Assembly (NCBI GenBank): GCA_900552115.1 | Contig: URYP01000025.1 | Coordinates: 1-24,084 of the forward strand | Length of the DNA stretch: 24,084 nt | Source of the DNA: an uncultured Oscillospiraceae bacterium | GTDB lineage: Bacteria > Bacillota > Clostridia > Oscillospirales > Acutalibacteraceae | Direction: 5' to 3' | Part shown: in pieces, positions 1 to 7,808 of the stretch | How the letters are laid out: each line of letters begins with the position of its first letter | How positions within the stretch are numbered: position 1 is the first letter of the stretch | The notes under the pieces: generated by a model | Database searches by the model: none | What the model saw: the letters and a program-made list of their open reading frames with translations, nothing else | Told to the model about the DNA's origin: nothing | Position numbers and translations under genes: made by a program

Positions 1-226
1 AGGTTACCCGACCGTTATCCTGCAAAATCTCATGCTCGTTAAACTCCAGAAAGCGGTCGAGGTGTATCGCCCAATCCTTAATGGTCATCGGAATATGACG
101 TCCCGTCTGATATTCCGCATAGTCCAGGTACATGGAGACGATCCGCTCTAGCGCTTGCAGTTCATTCTGAGACAGATAATTCTTCGCAATACGCTCCAGG
201 AGGTGGTCGAAGTATTGTATAATAAG
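1..226 (-). pseudogene. RhuM-like protein, broken fragment running off the left edge
   Basis: The minus-strand frame reads continuously from about 226 to base 1. It contains AKNYLSQNELQALERIVSMY, then MYLDYAEYQTGRHIPM, DWAIHLDRFL and FNEHEIL. From memory this matches the C-terminal half of the RhuM family (also called virulence protein RhuM), often found near mobile elements and of uncertain biochemical role. There is no start codon or ribosome site. The frame simply continues upstream into the neighbouring terminator hairpin and meets a stop near 264. The residues just before the match, QYFDHLLER, resemble a motif I associate with the N-terminal half of RhuM, so an internal segment may be deleted as well as the 5' end. 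Only the left edge is cut by the window, so the C-terminus may be intact. Family call is from motif recall, not a search. Confidence 0.6.
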
Positions 227-235
227 TCCCAATAG

Positions 236-272
236 AAAAATCGCTGAGCTCTCACGACCTCAACGATTTTTT
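236..272 (-). terminator. Terminator of the serine-recombinase operon
   Basis: A 13-bp stem (236-248 with 259-271) encloses a 10-nt loop and is followed by a U-run in the minus-strand transcript. The arms contain ATCGTTGAG and CTCAGCGAT on the minus strand. One pair is G-U in minus-strand RNA but C-A in plus-strand RNA, so the hairpin favours transcripts coming leftward from the recombinases, which stop at 313. Confidence 0.8.
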
Positions 273-312
273 GTATTAGGAACTTGTTTTACAGCCCCTC
301 CATAATTAACAA

Positions 313-1920
313 TCATATCCCAAACCGATGGTTTTTGCGGTCCTCTTGCTCCGAACTAAATTCAATTACAATGATCTTCCCACACCCAACATATATCCCT
401 GCAATCACGTCCTGAAAAAAGTGCTTAAAGTCATAAAATGGGATGTTCTTAAAACAATCTGAAAAACCAATATCAGAAAGATGATATAGGTTATGCTGAA
501 CATAAAAGTCATAGCACTTTTTCAGATAGTCAACCTGCGGAATAGCTTGTGTGCCAACGCTATTTTCGAGCTGTTGGAGTTCCACGGATAGTCTTTCTAT
601 CGTACTTTTCAGCTGATCAATCTGAACATTTGGCACATCAGAAGAATCTGTTCCATAGGGTTCCAGCCGTTCTAATTCCCGCTCTTTCATTTGCAGTTCA
701 AATTTTAACTTTCTCTGTTTATCTTGAATATCCTCCTTTGCGGAACCACCACCGCTTAATAGTGAACGCTTGATTTCTTCAGTATTAATAAGAGTTTTTA
801 TTCCTTCAAAGTCCTTTCCTCGGAGAAGCAATCTTTTTAGTGTTAGCGGAGAAGTAGATGGGGAGACCTGCCTATAGGCTTGTAACAAATTAAGGATGTA
901 GTTCAGCACGAAATTACCTACTTCTTCATCAGTAAAGGTATTCTGGGCGCAGTAGGGGCACGAGTATGTTGCAGGGGATGAGAATTTGCGCGTGTTCTCC
1001 TTTTGCCATAAAAGCGGGATTCGATGTGCGTTACACACCAACAAATCGGCAAACAACGGCTTTCGTACATGATAGACCGTATCTTTTCGTTCGGCATATC
1101 GCTGCTGGCACCGCTCAAATTGTTTTTTGGTGATAATAGCTGGGTGGTTGTTTTCCACGAGGACTAAATCCTTCTCAGCGTTTATAACCCGTTCTTTCTT
1201 TGAGGTGTAGCTGCGATAGTTGTATCGCAGAGCGCCGGTATAAAAGATATTGGTCAGCATTCGCTCGATTGTGGGCATCTGCCATTTTTTCTTGACCCGC
1301 TCCTTCAGAGGGAGACTGTTGAGGTGTTTTGCAATGGCGTAAATCGTGGTTCCTTGGTCAAACATGTCAAAGATCAAGCGGATGATATGAGCCTCCGTTT
1401 CTTCAATAGAATACTCCTTGGTTTCTGAATCTCTGCGATAGCCAAAGGGGATTCGGAAGCCCGTGTACTCTCCAGCTTCTGCTTTTGAAAGCAGGACAGC
1501 CTTGGACCGTTCTGCTGCATTGTGTCTTTCCAGCTCCGCGAAAATAAGGATCATTTTCAGAAGCGCCTGCCCCACGATGCTGGATGTATCGAATTGCTCA
1601 GCCAGACTGATAAAGGCGATCCCTAACGCCTGTAATTCCTGATACATATCCGTGAAATTTATAATATTTCGACTGATTCGGTCTATTTTCCATACAAGTA
1701 GGTGGGTGAATTCTCCGGCGCGTATACGCTGCAGCATTTTTTGATAATCCGGTCGGTCGGTGGAGCCGGCGGAAAAACCTGCATCTTCAAATATTTCATA
1801 GTCTGGAATTCCCAGAATGTCATTACAGTATCGAATCAGGTCATTTCTCTGTACGCCTCTGCTTTCCTTATCTAACTGCATAACAGTAGATACACGAATG
1901 TAAATTGCTCCCTTAGCCAT
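313..1920 (-). CDS. Large serine recombinase, second of a coupled pair
   Basis: A DNA integrase/excisionase of the large serine recombinase family, 535 residues from the start chosen here. The resolvase-type catalytic domain spans about residues 4-150: YIRVS gives the nucleophile Ser11, with WKIDRISRN near 77-85. A 'recombinase' domain follows (about 155-275), then a zinc-ribbon region and a Lys/Glu-rich predicted coiled coil near 400-470. The zinc ribbon is degenerate: the first knuckle is C296-x2-H299 rather than Cys-x2-Cys, while the second, C321-x2-C324, is normal. The open frame extends upstream to 2028, but the start is placed at 1918-1920 because MAKGAIYIRVS aligns with family starts and GGAGG lies just before it. 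That start overlaps the stop of the upstream recombinase by 8 bp, implying translational coupling. It is full length with no visible frameshift and probably functions with its partner. Confidence 0.93.
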   Translation of the reverse strand: MAKGAIYIRVSTVMQLDKESRGVQRNDLIRYCNDILGIPDYEIFEDAGFSAGSTDRPDYQKMLQRIRAGEFTHLLVWKIDRISRNIINFTDMYQELQALGIAFISLAEQFDTSSIVGQALLKMILIFAELERHNAAERSKAVLLSKAEAGEYTGFRIPFGYRRDSETKEYSIEETEAHIIRLIFDMFDQGTTIYAIAKHLNSLPLKERVKKKWQMPTIERMLTNIFYTGALRYNYRSYTSKKERVINAEKDLVLVENNHPAIITKKQFERCQQRYAERKDTVYHVRKPLFADLLVCNAHRIPLLWQKENTRKFSSPATYSCPYCAQNTFTDEEVGNFVLNYILNLLQAYRQVSPSTSPLTLKRLLLRGKDFEGIKTLINTEEIKRSLLSGGGSAKEDIQDKQRKLKFELQMKERELERLEPYGTDSSDVPNVQIDQLKSTIERLSVELQQLENSVGTQAIPQVDYLKKCYDFYVQHNLYHLSDIGFSDCFKNIPFYDFKHFFQDVIAGIYVGCGKIIVIEFSSEQEDRKNHRFGI

Positions 1921-3658
1921 TTTCCTGCACCTCCTCGTCCTTGTAAATAAAGCGATGTTCATAGCCGTTCTGAAAAACAATCGACGCCACACGCCTCTGC
2001 CGGATATAACATTTGGATAACACCGCATTCAAAAACAGCTTCAGCTCCATGGGATCAATCTTTTTCTTGAGAGAAAAGTAATCGATATACCGTTCTTTGT
2101 TCAGGCTGTTTTCAAGAATAAAGTTACTGACTAACGCAGTGAAATATACACTGGTGACATCGGAGATCGCCCCAGATTCCAGCGCAGAGAGCTTTTGGTT
2201 TACCGCGTCTAATTTTGCCTCCAGCTTGTTTTTCTCTTCAAAATACTCCGTTTCGCTCATATCCGAATCGGCGTACATGAAAAGCTGGTGAAGCCTGCTC
2301 AGCGCACGTTCGTGGCTGCTTTTTTCACCGAGATAAATTGCCTTTTGATCCGGTGCGGCTTCATGGTCGGGAAGATTGGGTTCATAATAGACGGGATGTT
2401 CAGAGAACACCTGCGTCTTAAGTGCTTGATATAACTGATCTAAGCCCGCCGTCTCAATGTGCGCAACCTCATTGAAGGCTTCTCCCCGGAGAAGTTTACT
2501 TTCCAATGTTTCAATGGAGGTGCTTTTTCCAAAGGTTTTCTGAATCCGGTACATGTTGGCGACGTAGTTCAGGATAAAAGGACCGATCATGGAATCACTG
2601 GCAAAGGGGTTCTCGCACAGCCCGTGCCGTTTGTTATAGCAGGAATAGTTGCTGGGAATGATCCCTCCCTTCGATTTCAGCGGCTTGCCTATCTGGGCGG
2701 CCATCATAGAGCCGCAGTAATCGCAATAAAGCAGTCCGGCCAGTACATGGCAATTTCCACGAAAATAAGTGGAACGGTCGGAGCCGATCATGTTCCTCTT
2801 AAGCAAAGCGTGGCAGCGTTCAAACTGTTCTGTGTCGATGATTGCCGCATGATGGTTGTCGACCGTGATCCATTCATCCTCGGGTTTTAATTTCCCAGTC
2901 ACAGAGATACGCCGCTTGTTATAGACCATAGTACCCTTGTAAACCTGATTGCGAAGAATCAGACAGACCGTGGAAGGGTTCCACTTCTTGCCGGCCTTTG
3001 TGGTAATTCCCTTCTGGTTCAGAAACTTTGCCACGGCGGTAGAAGACTGCATACGTTCATAGGAGTCGTAGATGAGTTTTACAACCTCAGCTTGCTCCGG
3101 ATGGATGCTGAAGGACTTGGTTTCTTTGTGATAAACGTACCCGAGCGGCACTTTTCCGCCGTTCCAGGAACCGTTTTCCGCGCGTGATATCATCACCGCA
3201 GTAACGCGTTCTGATGTCATTTGGCGTTCCAGCTCTGCAAAAACCAGGATGATTTTGAGCATGGCTTCTCCGATGGCGGAAGAGGTGTCAAACTGCTCGT
3301 TCTTGCTGATAAAGGCGACGCCGAGGTCTTTGAGTTCTGCATACATTTCCGCAAAGTCCAGCAAGTTTCTGCTGATGCGGTCTATCTTCCAAACCACCAG
3401 ATGCGAAAATTCTCCGGTTCGAAGCTTACTCATCATTTTCTGGTAATCCGGACGGTCTGTATTCTTGGCTGAGTACCCGGCGTCTCGAAAGATTTCATAG
3501 TCCTTGATATTCAAAACCAGCGTTGTGTAATTGATCAGTTCCCGTTCCTGCACCTTCAGGCTGTCCTTGTCGATCTGATATGCTGTCGAAACTCGAATGT
3601 AAAGCGCGGCTTTCTTGGCTTTAGATGTGGATAGGCTGTTTTTCTTTCTCTGTGCCAT
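1913..3658 (-). CDS. Large serine recombinase, first of a coupled pair
   Basis: A 581-residue large serine recombinase that would cut and rejoin att sites of a mobile element through a phosphoserine link. The catalytic domain is about residues 17-165, with ALYIRVS giving Ser24, WKIDRISRNLLDF near 90-102 and AELERQMTSER near 141-151. The 'recombinase' DNA-binding domain is about 170-285. The zinc ribbon is complete (C312, C315, C340, C348), unlike that of the downstream gene, and a Glu/Lys-rich helical region lies near 455-500. AAAGGAG sits upstream of the ATG. The two proteins clearly share an ancestor over the catalytic domain (DYEIF-DAG-SA, TDRPDYQKM and EQFDTSS occur in both) but diverge in the C-terminal half. 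It is the first gene of a two-gene operon ending at the hairpin near 236-272. No transfer or cargo genes are visible beside it. Confidence 0.95.
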   Translation of the reverse strand: MAQRKKNSLSTSKAKKAALYIRVSTAYQIDKDSLKVQERELINYTTLVLNIKDYEIFRDAGYSAKNTDRPDYQKMMSKLRTGEFSHLVVWKIDRISRNLLDFAEMYAELKDLGVAFISKNEQFDTSSAIGEAMLKIILVFAELERQMTSERVTAVMISRAENGSWNGGKVPLGYVYHKETKSFSIHPEQAEVVKLIYDSYERMQSSTAVAKFLNQKGITTKAGKKWNPSTVCLILRNQVYKGTMVYNKRRISVTGKLKPEDEWITVDNHHAAIIDTEQFERCHALLKRNMIGSDRSTYFRGNCHVLAGLLYCDYCGSMMAAQIGKPLKSKGGIIPSNYSCYNKRHGLCENPFASDSMIGPFILNYVANMYRIQKTFGKSTSIETLESKLLRGEAFNEVAHIETAGLDQLYQALKTQVFSEHPVYYEPNLPDHEAAPDQKAIYLGEKSSHERALSRLHQLFMYADSDMSETEYFEEKNKLEAKLDAVNQKLSALESGAISDVTSVYFTALVSNFILENSLNKERYIDYFSLKKKIDPMELKLFLNAVLSKCYIRQRRVASIVFQNGYEHRFIYKDEEVQENG

Positions 3659-3978
3659 ATCTGCACTCCTTTCGTCTTCAATGGATTCAAAGTGAAGATG
3701 AAAGAGAGTGGATGCAGTAAAGAATTGGGGTAAAAAAGACTTAGATTGTAAGCAAAAAATAGAAATGGTAGAGCGATATAAGAATTCTTCATTTTATAAA
3801 GCAAAGCAAATCCCCTTCGGATGATAAAACATCATTCGGAGGGGATTTGCTTTGCAAGAATCAATGAATCTGATTTTGGACTCAATGTCTTTCATATTTA
3901 CGTTGGAGAGGGAAACCACTTTTCTGTGTTTTCATATCTCACAAGAAATCATTTTGGCACATAAAAGGAGGAGCGGAA
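3659..3978. other. Divergent intergenic region between recombinases and integrase-like gene
   Basis: This 320-bp stretch holds no convincing gene. It is A+T rich and contains the recombinase ribosome site near 3666-3671, the 25-bp-stem hairpin at 3801-3855, a short palindrome AAGAATTCTT near 3780-3789, and the GGAGGAG ribosome site of the plus-strand gene near 3967-3973. Promoters for both directions should lie here, but I could not choose a convincing -35/-10 pair. Confidence 0.6.
3801..3855. repeat. 25-bp-stem inverted repeat (long hairpin)
   Basis: Left arm 3801-3825 and right arm 3831-3855 pair over all 25 positions, with two G-T wobbles, around a 5-nt AAAAC loop. The arms begin GCAAAGCAAATCCCC and end GGGGATTTGCTTTGC. 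No clean T-run follows on either strand, so it is not a textbook terminator, although T residues inside the stem could serve that purpose. It lies between divergent recombinase and integrase-like genes, so a regulatory or recombination-site role is possible but unproven. Confidence 0.85.
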
Positions 3979-4611
3979 ATGAATCAATTTTTGAAGGACC
4001 GTTACATCGACTTTAGCATTACGGAAGTAGTGCAAACAGGGGATGGGTATGGCTTTGAAATTCAGCTGCATTACAAGGACGGGAGTACAGTTCGGCTTTC
4101 AGGGCCATCCTGCAGCTCGTCCGGGGAAGCGGAGAAATCCCGGAAGGAGCATGAGAAAAGCCTTAGAAATCATTCCTACATTATTGATCCTGATTTGAGA
4201 GTGAGCGAATTCTTTGAAGCATGGTTGAGTCAGGTCGCAACCCCCAAAATATCTAAGGCTGTATTTTCTGCGTACGAGAACGCTGTCCAGTATATCGTTG
4301 GGCGTTATGGCAGGCTCAGATTGAGTTTGATGAGCGAGGCACATATCGTATCTATCTTTAAGGGCGCGGTAGAATGCCCGATGCAAGAGCCTGAATTTGT
4401 AAAGGAGGTATTGAAGAAAGCGCTGAAATTCGCAAAAAAGGTCGGGTATATCTGCTATGATCCAGCCAGAGACGAAATGTTGTTTTCCGCATGGTTTATA
4501 GGAGACGACGGATTATCCAGCGCGGATGATATTGAAACATCTGAGGACGGATGGCCGATATGGGATTGCGGCGAAATTATTGACGAATACATTAAAGAGC
4601 TTGGGATGTAG
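3979..4611 (+). CDS. Integrase-like protein without a catalytic domain
   Basis: A 210-residue protein not assignable to a named family with certainty. Residues about 22-62 (GDGYGFEIQLHYKDGS and a following charged helix) resemble the arm-type DNA-binding domain of tyrosine integrases. Residues about 75-160 (FFEAWLSQ, YENAVQYIVG, KKALKFAKKVGYICYDPA) resemble their helical core-binding domain. The protein then ends in an acidic tail and never reaches the Arg-His-Arg-Tyr catalytic domain. GGAGGAG precedes the ATG at good spacing, and the frame is clean, so it looks expressed rather than random. A similarly organised truncated integrase starts 99 bp downstream on the same strand. It could be a DNA-binding accessory or regulator of recombination, or a decayed integrase. 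The domain reading is by eye and moderate in confidence. Confidence 0.6.
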   Translation: MNQFLKDRYIDFSITEVVQTGDGYGFEIQLHYKDGSTVRLSGPSCSSSGEAEKSRKEHEKSLRNHSYIIDPDLRVSEFFEAWLSQVATPKISKAVFSAYENAVQYIVGRYGRLRLSLMSEAHIVSIFKGAVECPMQEPEFVKEVLKKALKFAKKVGYICYDPARDEMLFSAWFIGDDGLSSADDIETSEDGWPIWDCGEIIDEYIKELGM

Positions 4612-4710
4612 TCTTTGTAGTAGGAGTAACCAACGCCGTGCTAAAATAATGCTTGTTATTTTGGCCTGTTCAGAGGCTTAAAATCTCTAAAATTTGGAAG
4701 GAGCATAAAA

Positions 4711-5586
4711 ATGCAAAAGAAAAACACTGTAATTCATGAAAGGAATTCATGGTATTTCCGCTACAAAGAAGTAAATGAAGAGGGGGAAACCAAGTATATG
4801 AAAAAAGGAGGCTTTGCCACCAAAGAGGAAGCGGAATATGCAGCCTTTCTATTTGAAGAGCGGAGGAACCACAATCATGAAACTGAACGGGCGGGAAAGG
4901 GCGCCGGTTATATGTCGTTCCGAGATTATCTGCAGGAGTGGTTTGATAACCGAGACAGTATTAAGGGAGTCACCCGTTTGGTTTATGAGCGCGTTTTAGA
5001 ACTCATTTTGCCAGAGATGGACGATATTGTATTGGGAAGCGTCAACTCAAACTACCTGTCGCAGCTGATCACAGCGATTTCCAGGCAAAGAGCCTCCTAC
5101 GGAGAAAAGCTATACGAGCTTTTTAGTATGGCGATTGGAGACGCATTCAGACAAGAATTGATCGCCTATAATCCCATGGTCAATGTTAAGAAACCGACTC
5201 GTCAGAAAAAAGAATTGGTTCGTTTGAATGAGGAACAGCGGAAAACCTTATTCCGTGCTGTGTTTGCATGTGAAGGCCGGTTTGAGTTACTGCTAGCTCT
5301 TTTATGTGGGTTAAAGAAAGGGGAAATCTATGGGCTGAAGTTTACCGATTTCAACATAAATAAAAAAACGGTGCATGTGCAGCGGCAGGTACAGCCTGAT
5401 ATGGTGGGAGAGAGAGAAGGGTTGAGCCAGACAGAGAAAGAGTTGGGGGCGTTTTCCAGCAACCGGGTTTTATCGGTTCATCCACTTATATTGAGGGAGC
5501 TTCAATACAAGAAAGCGGCTATAGAGAACAATAAAAAAACATATGAGCGTAGATACCATGATTTTGGCTATGTCAGTTGCCAATAA
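4711..5586 (+). pseudogene. Tyrosine integrase truncated in the catalytic domain
   Basis: The 291-residue frame reads as a phage or conjugative-element tyrosine integrase. An arm-binding domain comes first (WYFRYKEVNEEG then KKGGFATKEEAE, residues about 14-42), a core-binding domain follows (about 68-160), and the catalytic domain begins near residue 170. The first catalytic position, normally Arg in a GLRxGE motif, is Lys202 in GLKKGEI. The frame stops at YVSCQ, about where such integrases continue into the segment carrying HxxR, the second His and the Tyr nucleophile, all of which are absent. No continuation is visible in the about 35 bp before the terminator. GGAAGGAG precedes the ATG. It cannot perform strand exchange by the normal mechanism. 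A retained DNA-binding role is possible, so it may be either a pseudogene or a domesticated binding protein. Confidence 0.8.
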
Positions 5587-5619
5587 TTATTTGAGTGAAT
5601 ACACACCATATATGAATAA

Positions 5620-5649
5620 AGCAGCCGCTAATTCTAGCGGCTGCTTTTT
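5620..5649. terminator. Strong terminator at the right end of the mobile-element scar
   Basis: A perfect 11-bp stem (5620-5630 with 5635-5645, core GCAGCCGCTA / TAGCGGCTGC) with an ATTC loop is followed by TTTT on the plus strand. It also has an A-run upstream, so it can act in both directions, ending the truncated integrase rightward and the phosphoribosyltransferase gene leftward. Confidence 0.88.
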
Positions 5650-5650
5650 A

Positions 5651-6289
5651 TTATAATTTGGAATATCCGTATCCGTTCACCAGGGCGTCCAGCTTTTGCC
5701 CCTGACGGCACAGGGGACATTCATGGCTGGGATAGGTTTTATAGTCGGGCACATCGTCCGGACCGAATATGGCGTGAATGTCCAGTCCCTCCACCTGATC
5801 CTTGGCACTGAAAATGGCGGATACGCCAGACACGGTGCCGCCATAGTACTGAATGCATTCCGCGCTTTTGCGGACGGTTATACCGGTGGTGACCAGGTCT
5901 GTCAGTACCAGCACATGCTTGCCACGGATCATCGGCTGGATATTATCGCGGAAAATCATCTGTCCATTGGTATCATGCTCCGGTGTAACGATATAAATGG
6001 TCTGGTGAGCGTTTATCGACTGAAACCCCGACCGGTTCAGCTCCTGCGCCAAATAAGCGCCTATTATCTGGGTACCGTCCAGACAAAGGATGGTGTCCAC
6101 GATCGTATGGGAGATATAATGCTGTAGCAACGCCTGCGCCACCAATTCCGCTTCACTCTGCCGGGTTTTCAGCGTCGTCATATCCATGTAGTAGTTTACA
6201 TGCGAGTGGCTGGTCACAAAATGGCCTTGAGCAATTTTCAGCGGCACATCGTTATCTTTGGACTGTATTTTGACGATACGGGTTTCCAT
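5651..6289 (-). CDS. Orotate phosphoribosyltransferase-like protein
   Basis: A 212-residue type I phosphoribosyltransferase. Members transfer ribose 5-phosphate from PRPP to a base; the closest look is to orotate phosphoribosyltransferase (PyrE), which has a similar length. The PRPP-binding loop is VLVLTDLVTTGIT (about residues 126-138), where Asp131 and the TTG turn fit the family. Upstream DTILCLDGTQIIGAYLAQEL matches the usual early strand-helix. The C-terminus carries an extra CPLC motif near 192-195 followed by a conserved-looking DALVNGYGYSKL end, which E. coli PyrE lacks as far as I recall. No other pyrimidine genes are nearby, so the substrate is uncertain. AGGAGGT precedes the ATG, and a TTGTTT/TATAAT promoter lies upstream. 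The gene ends against the shared terminator. Confidence 0.8.
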   Translation of the reverse strand: METRIVKIQSKDNDVPLKIAQGHFVTSHSHVNYYMDMTTLKTRQSEAELVAQALLQHYISHTIVDTILCLDGTQIIGAYLAQELNRSGFQSINAHQTIYIVTPEHDTNGQMIFRDNIQPMIRGKHVLVLTDLVTTGITVRKSAECIQYYGGTVSGVSAIFSAKDQVEGLDIHAIFGPDDVPDYKTYPSHECPLCRQGQKLDALVNGYGYSKL

Positions 6290-6337
6290 ATATACGACCT
6301 CCTGTGTTCGTTGTTGTATTCCGGTTTGGTTTTTAGT

Positions 6338-6366
6338 ATTATAACAAATTCACAGGTAAAAAACAA
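6338..6366 (-). promoter_or_regulatory. Promoter of the phosphoribosyltransferase gene
   Basis: Minus-strand -35 TTGTTT (6361-6366) and -10 TATAAT (6338-6343) are separated by 17 bp, about 50 bp before the start codon. It is divergent from the promoter at 6411-6439. Confidence 0.7.
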
Positions 6367-6410
6367 GTAGAATTAGTGGATTCCATCAAAATATGCCAGA
6401 CAAATTGTGC

Positions 6411-6439
6411 TTGATGTTTACAAGGGGGGAGCGTATAAT
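6411..6439 (+). promoter_or_regulatory. Promoter of the GNAT-natAB operon
   Basis: TTGATG (6411-6416) and a perfect TATAAT (6434-6439) with a 17-bp spacer, about 55 bp before the acetyltransferase start. No other promoter is evident within the three-gene cluster. Confidence 0.75.
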
Positions 6440-6493
6440 GATAAATGACTGTTTTTAATACAGAATTGTTTTATAGAAAGCAGGCGAGATGGC

Positions 6494-7012
6494 ATGACCA
6501 TCGCGTTTCAGCCGGTAATGACACCGCAGGATATAGAACAGACAGCCAAAATGGCCGACAGCATCTGGCACGAGTACTTTACCCCGCTCATTGGGGAAGC
6601 ACAGGTGGCCTACATGCTGGCCAAATTCCAGTCGGCATCCGCTATAACCCGGCAAATCGAGTCCGAACATATGCAGTATTTCCGCATTATGCAGGATGGC
6701 AGTATAGTTGGATACACGGGTATACGCGAAGACGCTGACAGCCTGTTCCTGTCAAAACTCTATATTGAAAAAAGCCACCGGGGGAAGGGGCTGGCCCGGC
6801 AGACAGCGACGTTTTTAGCTGACCGTTGCCGCGCGCGACAGCTATCCAAAATATGGCTGACAGTCAATCGTCACAACAGTCCCACCATTGCCGCCTACCA
6901 AAAATTGGGATTTGTCATTGTCCGTGAGCAGGTCGCCGACATCGGCGAAGGGTTTGTGATGGACGATTACATAATGGAAATGGCGCTGCCCCTGTCCGAT
7001 GAACACGACTAA
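6494..7012 (+). CDS. GNAT-family N-acetyltransferase
   Basis: A 172-residue GCN5-related acetyltransferase, which would move an acetyl group from acetyl-CoA to an amine. The acetyl-CoA-binding motif A is LYIEKSHRGKGLARQTATFL, with the pyrophosphate-binding HRGKGLA at about residues 95-101, and motif B (NSPTIAAYQKLGFVIV) follows near 128-143. The N-terminus IWHEYFTPLIGEAQVAYML resembles a clostridial/bacillar subgroup of unknown substrate. The ribosome site is weak (GGCGAG). It is probably the first gene of the operon with the NatAB-type exporter: its stop lies 19 bp before the natA-like start. What it acetylates cannot be read from the sequence. Confidence 0.88.
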   Translation: MTIAFQPVMTPQDIEQTAKMADSIWHEYFTPLIGEAQVAYMLAKFQSASAITRQIESEHMQYFRIMQDGSIVGYTGIREDADSLFLSKLYIEKSHRGKGLARQTATFLADRCRARQLSKIWLTVNRHNSPTIAAYQKLGFVIVREQVADIGEGFVMDDYIMEMALPLSDEHD

Positions 7013-7031
7013 AAAGGAGGCGTATCCAAAC

Positions 7032-7808
7032 ATGGGTGAAATTTTACAAGCCCAGCATCTCAGCAAAACCTTTCGATTGTCCGCCAAGCAGCAGCGGCTG
7101 GAAAAGAGCCACCAGAAAATAAAAGTCGCCGTCGACGATTTATCGTTTTCCGCTTATGAGGGGGAAATTTTCGGTCTGCTCGGCCCGAACGGCGCCGGAA
7201 AAACCACCACGCTCCGCATGCTGGCAACTTTGATAAAACCGGACAGCGGCGACGCGGCGCTGGATGGTGCGAGCATTGTGTCGCAGCCGGATATTGTCCG
7301 TGGTAAAATTGGCTTTTTGACCAGCGAACTGAAGCTGGAAGAATTTTTTACGCCAAATTATCTATTCAACTTTTTTTCCGATCTTCATAAAGTAGACCCG
7401 GCGATCCGGGATAAACGCAAAAAAGAGCTGTTCGATAAATTCGGTATCAGCGAGTTTGCGGAGGTGAAAGTCGCCAATTTGTCCACCGGTATGAAACAAA
7501 AGGTCTCGCTGGTTATTTCGATTGTGCATAACCCTCCCATCATCATTTTTGATGAACCGACCAACGGCCTGGATGTACTGACCGCCAAGGTGGTTACCGA
7601 CTTTTTGCTGGAACTGCGGGAACAGGGAAAAACCATTATCGTTTCCACCCATATTTTCAGTCTCATAGAAAAAATATGCGACCGGGTGGGCGTTATTATC
7701 AACGGAAAAATGATTGTCTGCGATACGCTCGATGCCGTCTGTGCCGGAAAGAGCCTGGAAGATCGCTTCTTTGACATTTATGCGGAAACGGTAGGTGACC
7801 AGACATGA
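7032..7808 (+). CDS. natA: ABC exporter ATP-binding subunit, NatA-like
   Basis: The 258-residue ATPase of an ABC-2 exporter. It has Walker A GPNGAGKT (residues 51-58), signature LSTGMKQ (150-156), Walker B IIIFDEPTNGLD (170-181) and a switch His in STHIF. NatA of Bacillus subtilis, with NatB, exports Na+; the same architecture also serves drug or peptide export, so the substrate is inferred only. An upstream in-frame ATG at 6999 lies inside the acetyltransferase gene. The start at 7032 is preferred because AAAAAGGAGG precedes it and the family sequence begins with MGEILQAQHLSKTF. The gene overlaps the permease by 4 bp (ATGA), so the two subunits are translationally coupled. Confidence 0.85.
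   Translation: MGEILQAQHLSKTFRLSAKQQRLEKSHQKIKVAVDDLSFSAYEGEIFGLLGPNGAGKTTTLRMLATLIKPDSGDAALDGASIVSQPDIVRGKIGFLTSELKLEEFFTPNYLFNFFSDLHKVDPAIRDKRKKELFDKFGISEFAEVKVANLSTGMKQKVSLVISIVHNPPIIIFDEPTNGLDVLTAKVVTDFLLELREQGKTIIVSTHIFSLIEKICDRVGVIINGKMIVCDTLDAVCAGKSLEDRFFDIYAETVGDQT

Noticed and set aside
1921..2028. 36-residue N-terminal extension of the second serine recombinase
   Set aside because: Lies within the C-terminus of the first recombinase; the start at 1920 has GGAGG and fits family starts.
4099..4386. 95-codon minus-strand ORF inside the integrase-like gene
   Set aside because: Overlaps a plus-strand gene with a strong ribosome site; no independent evidence of coding.
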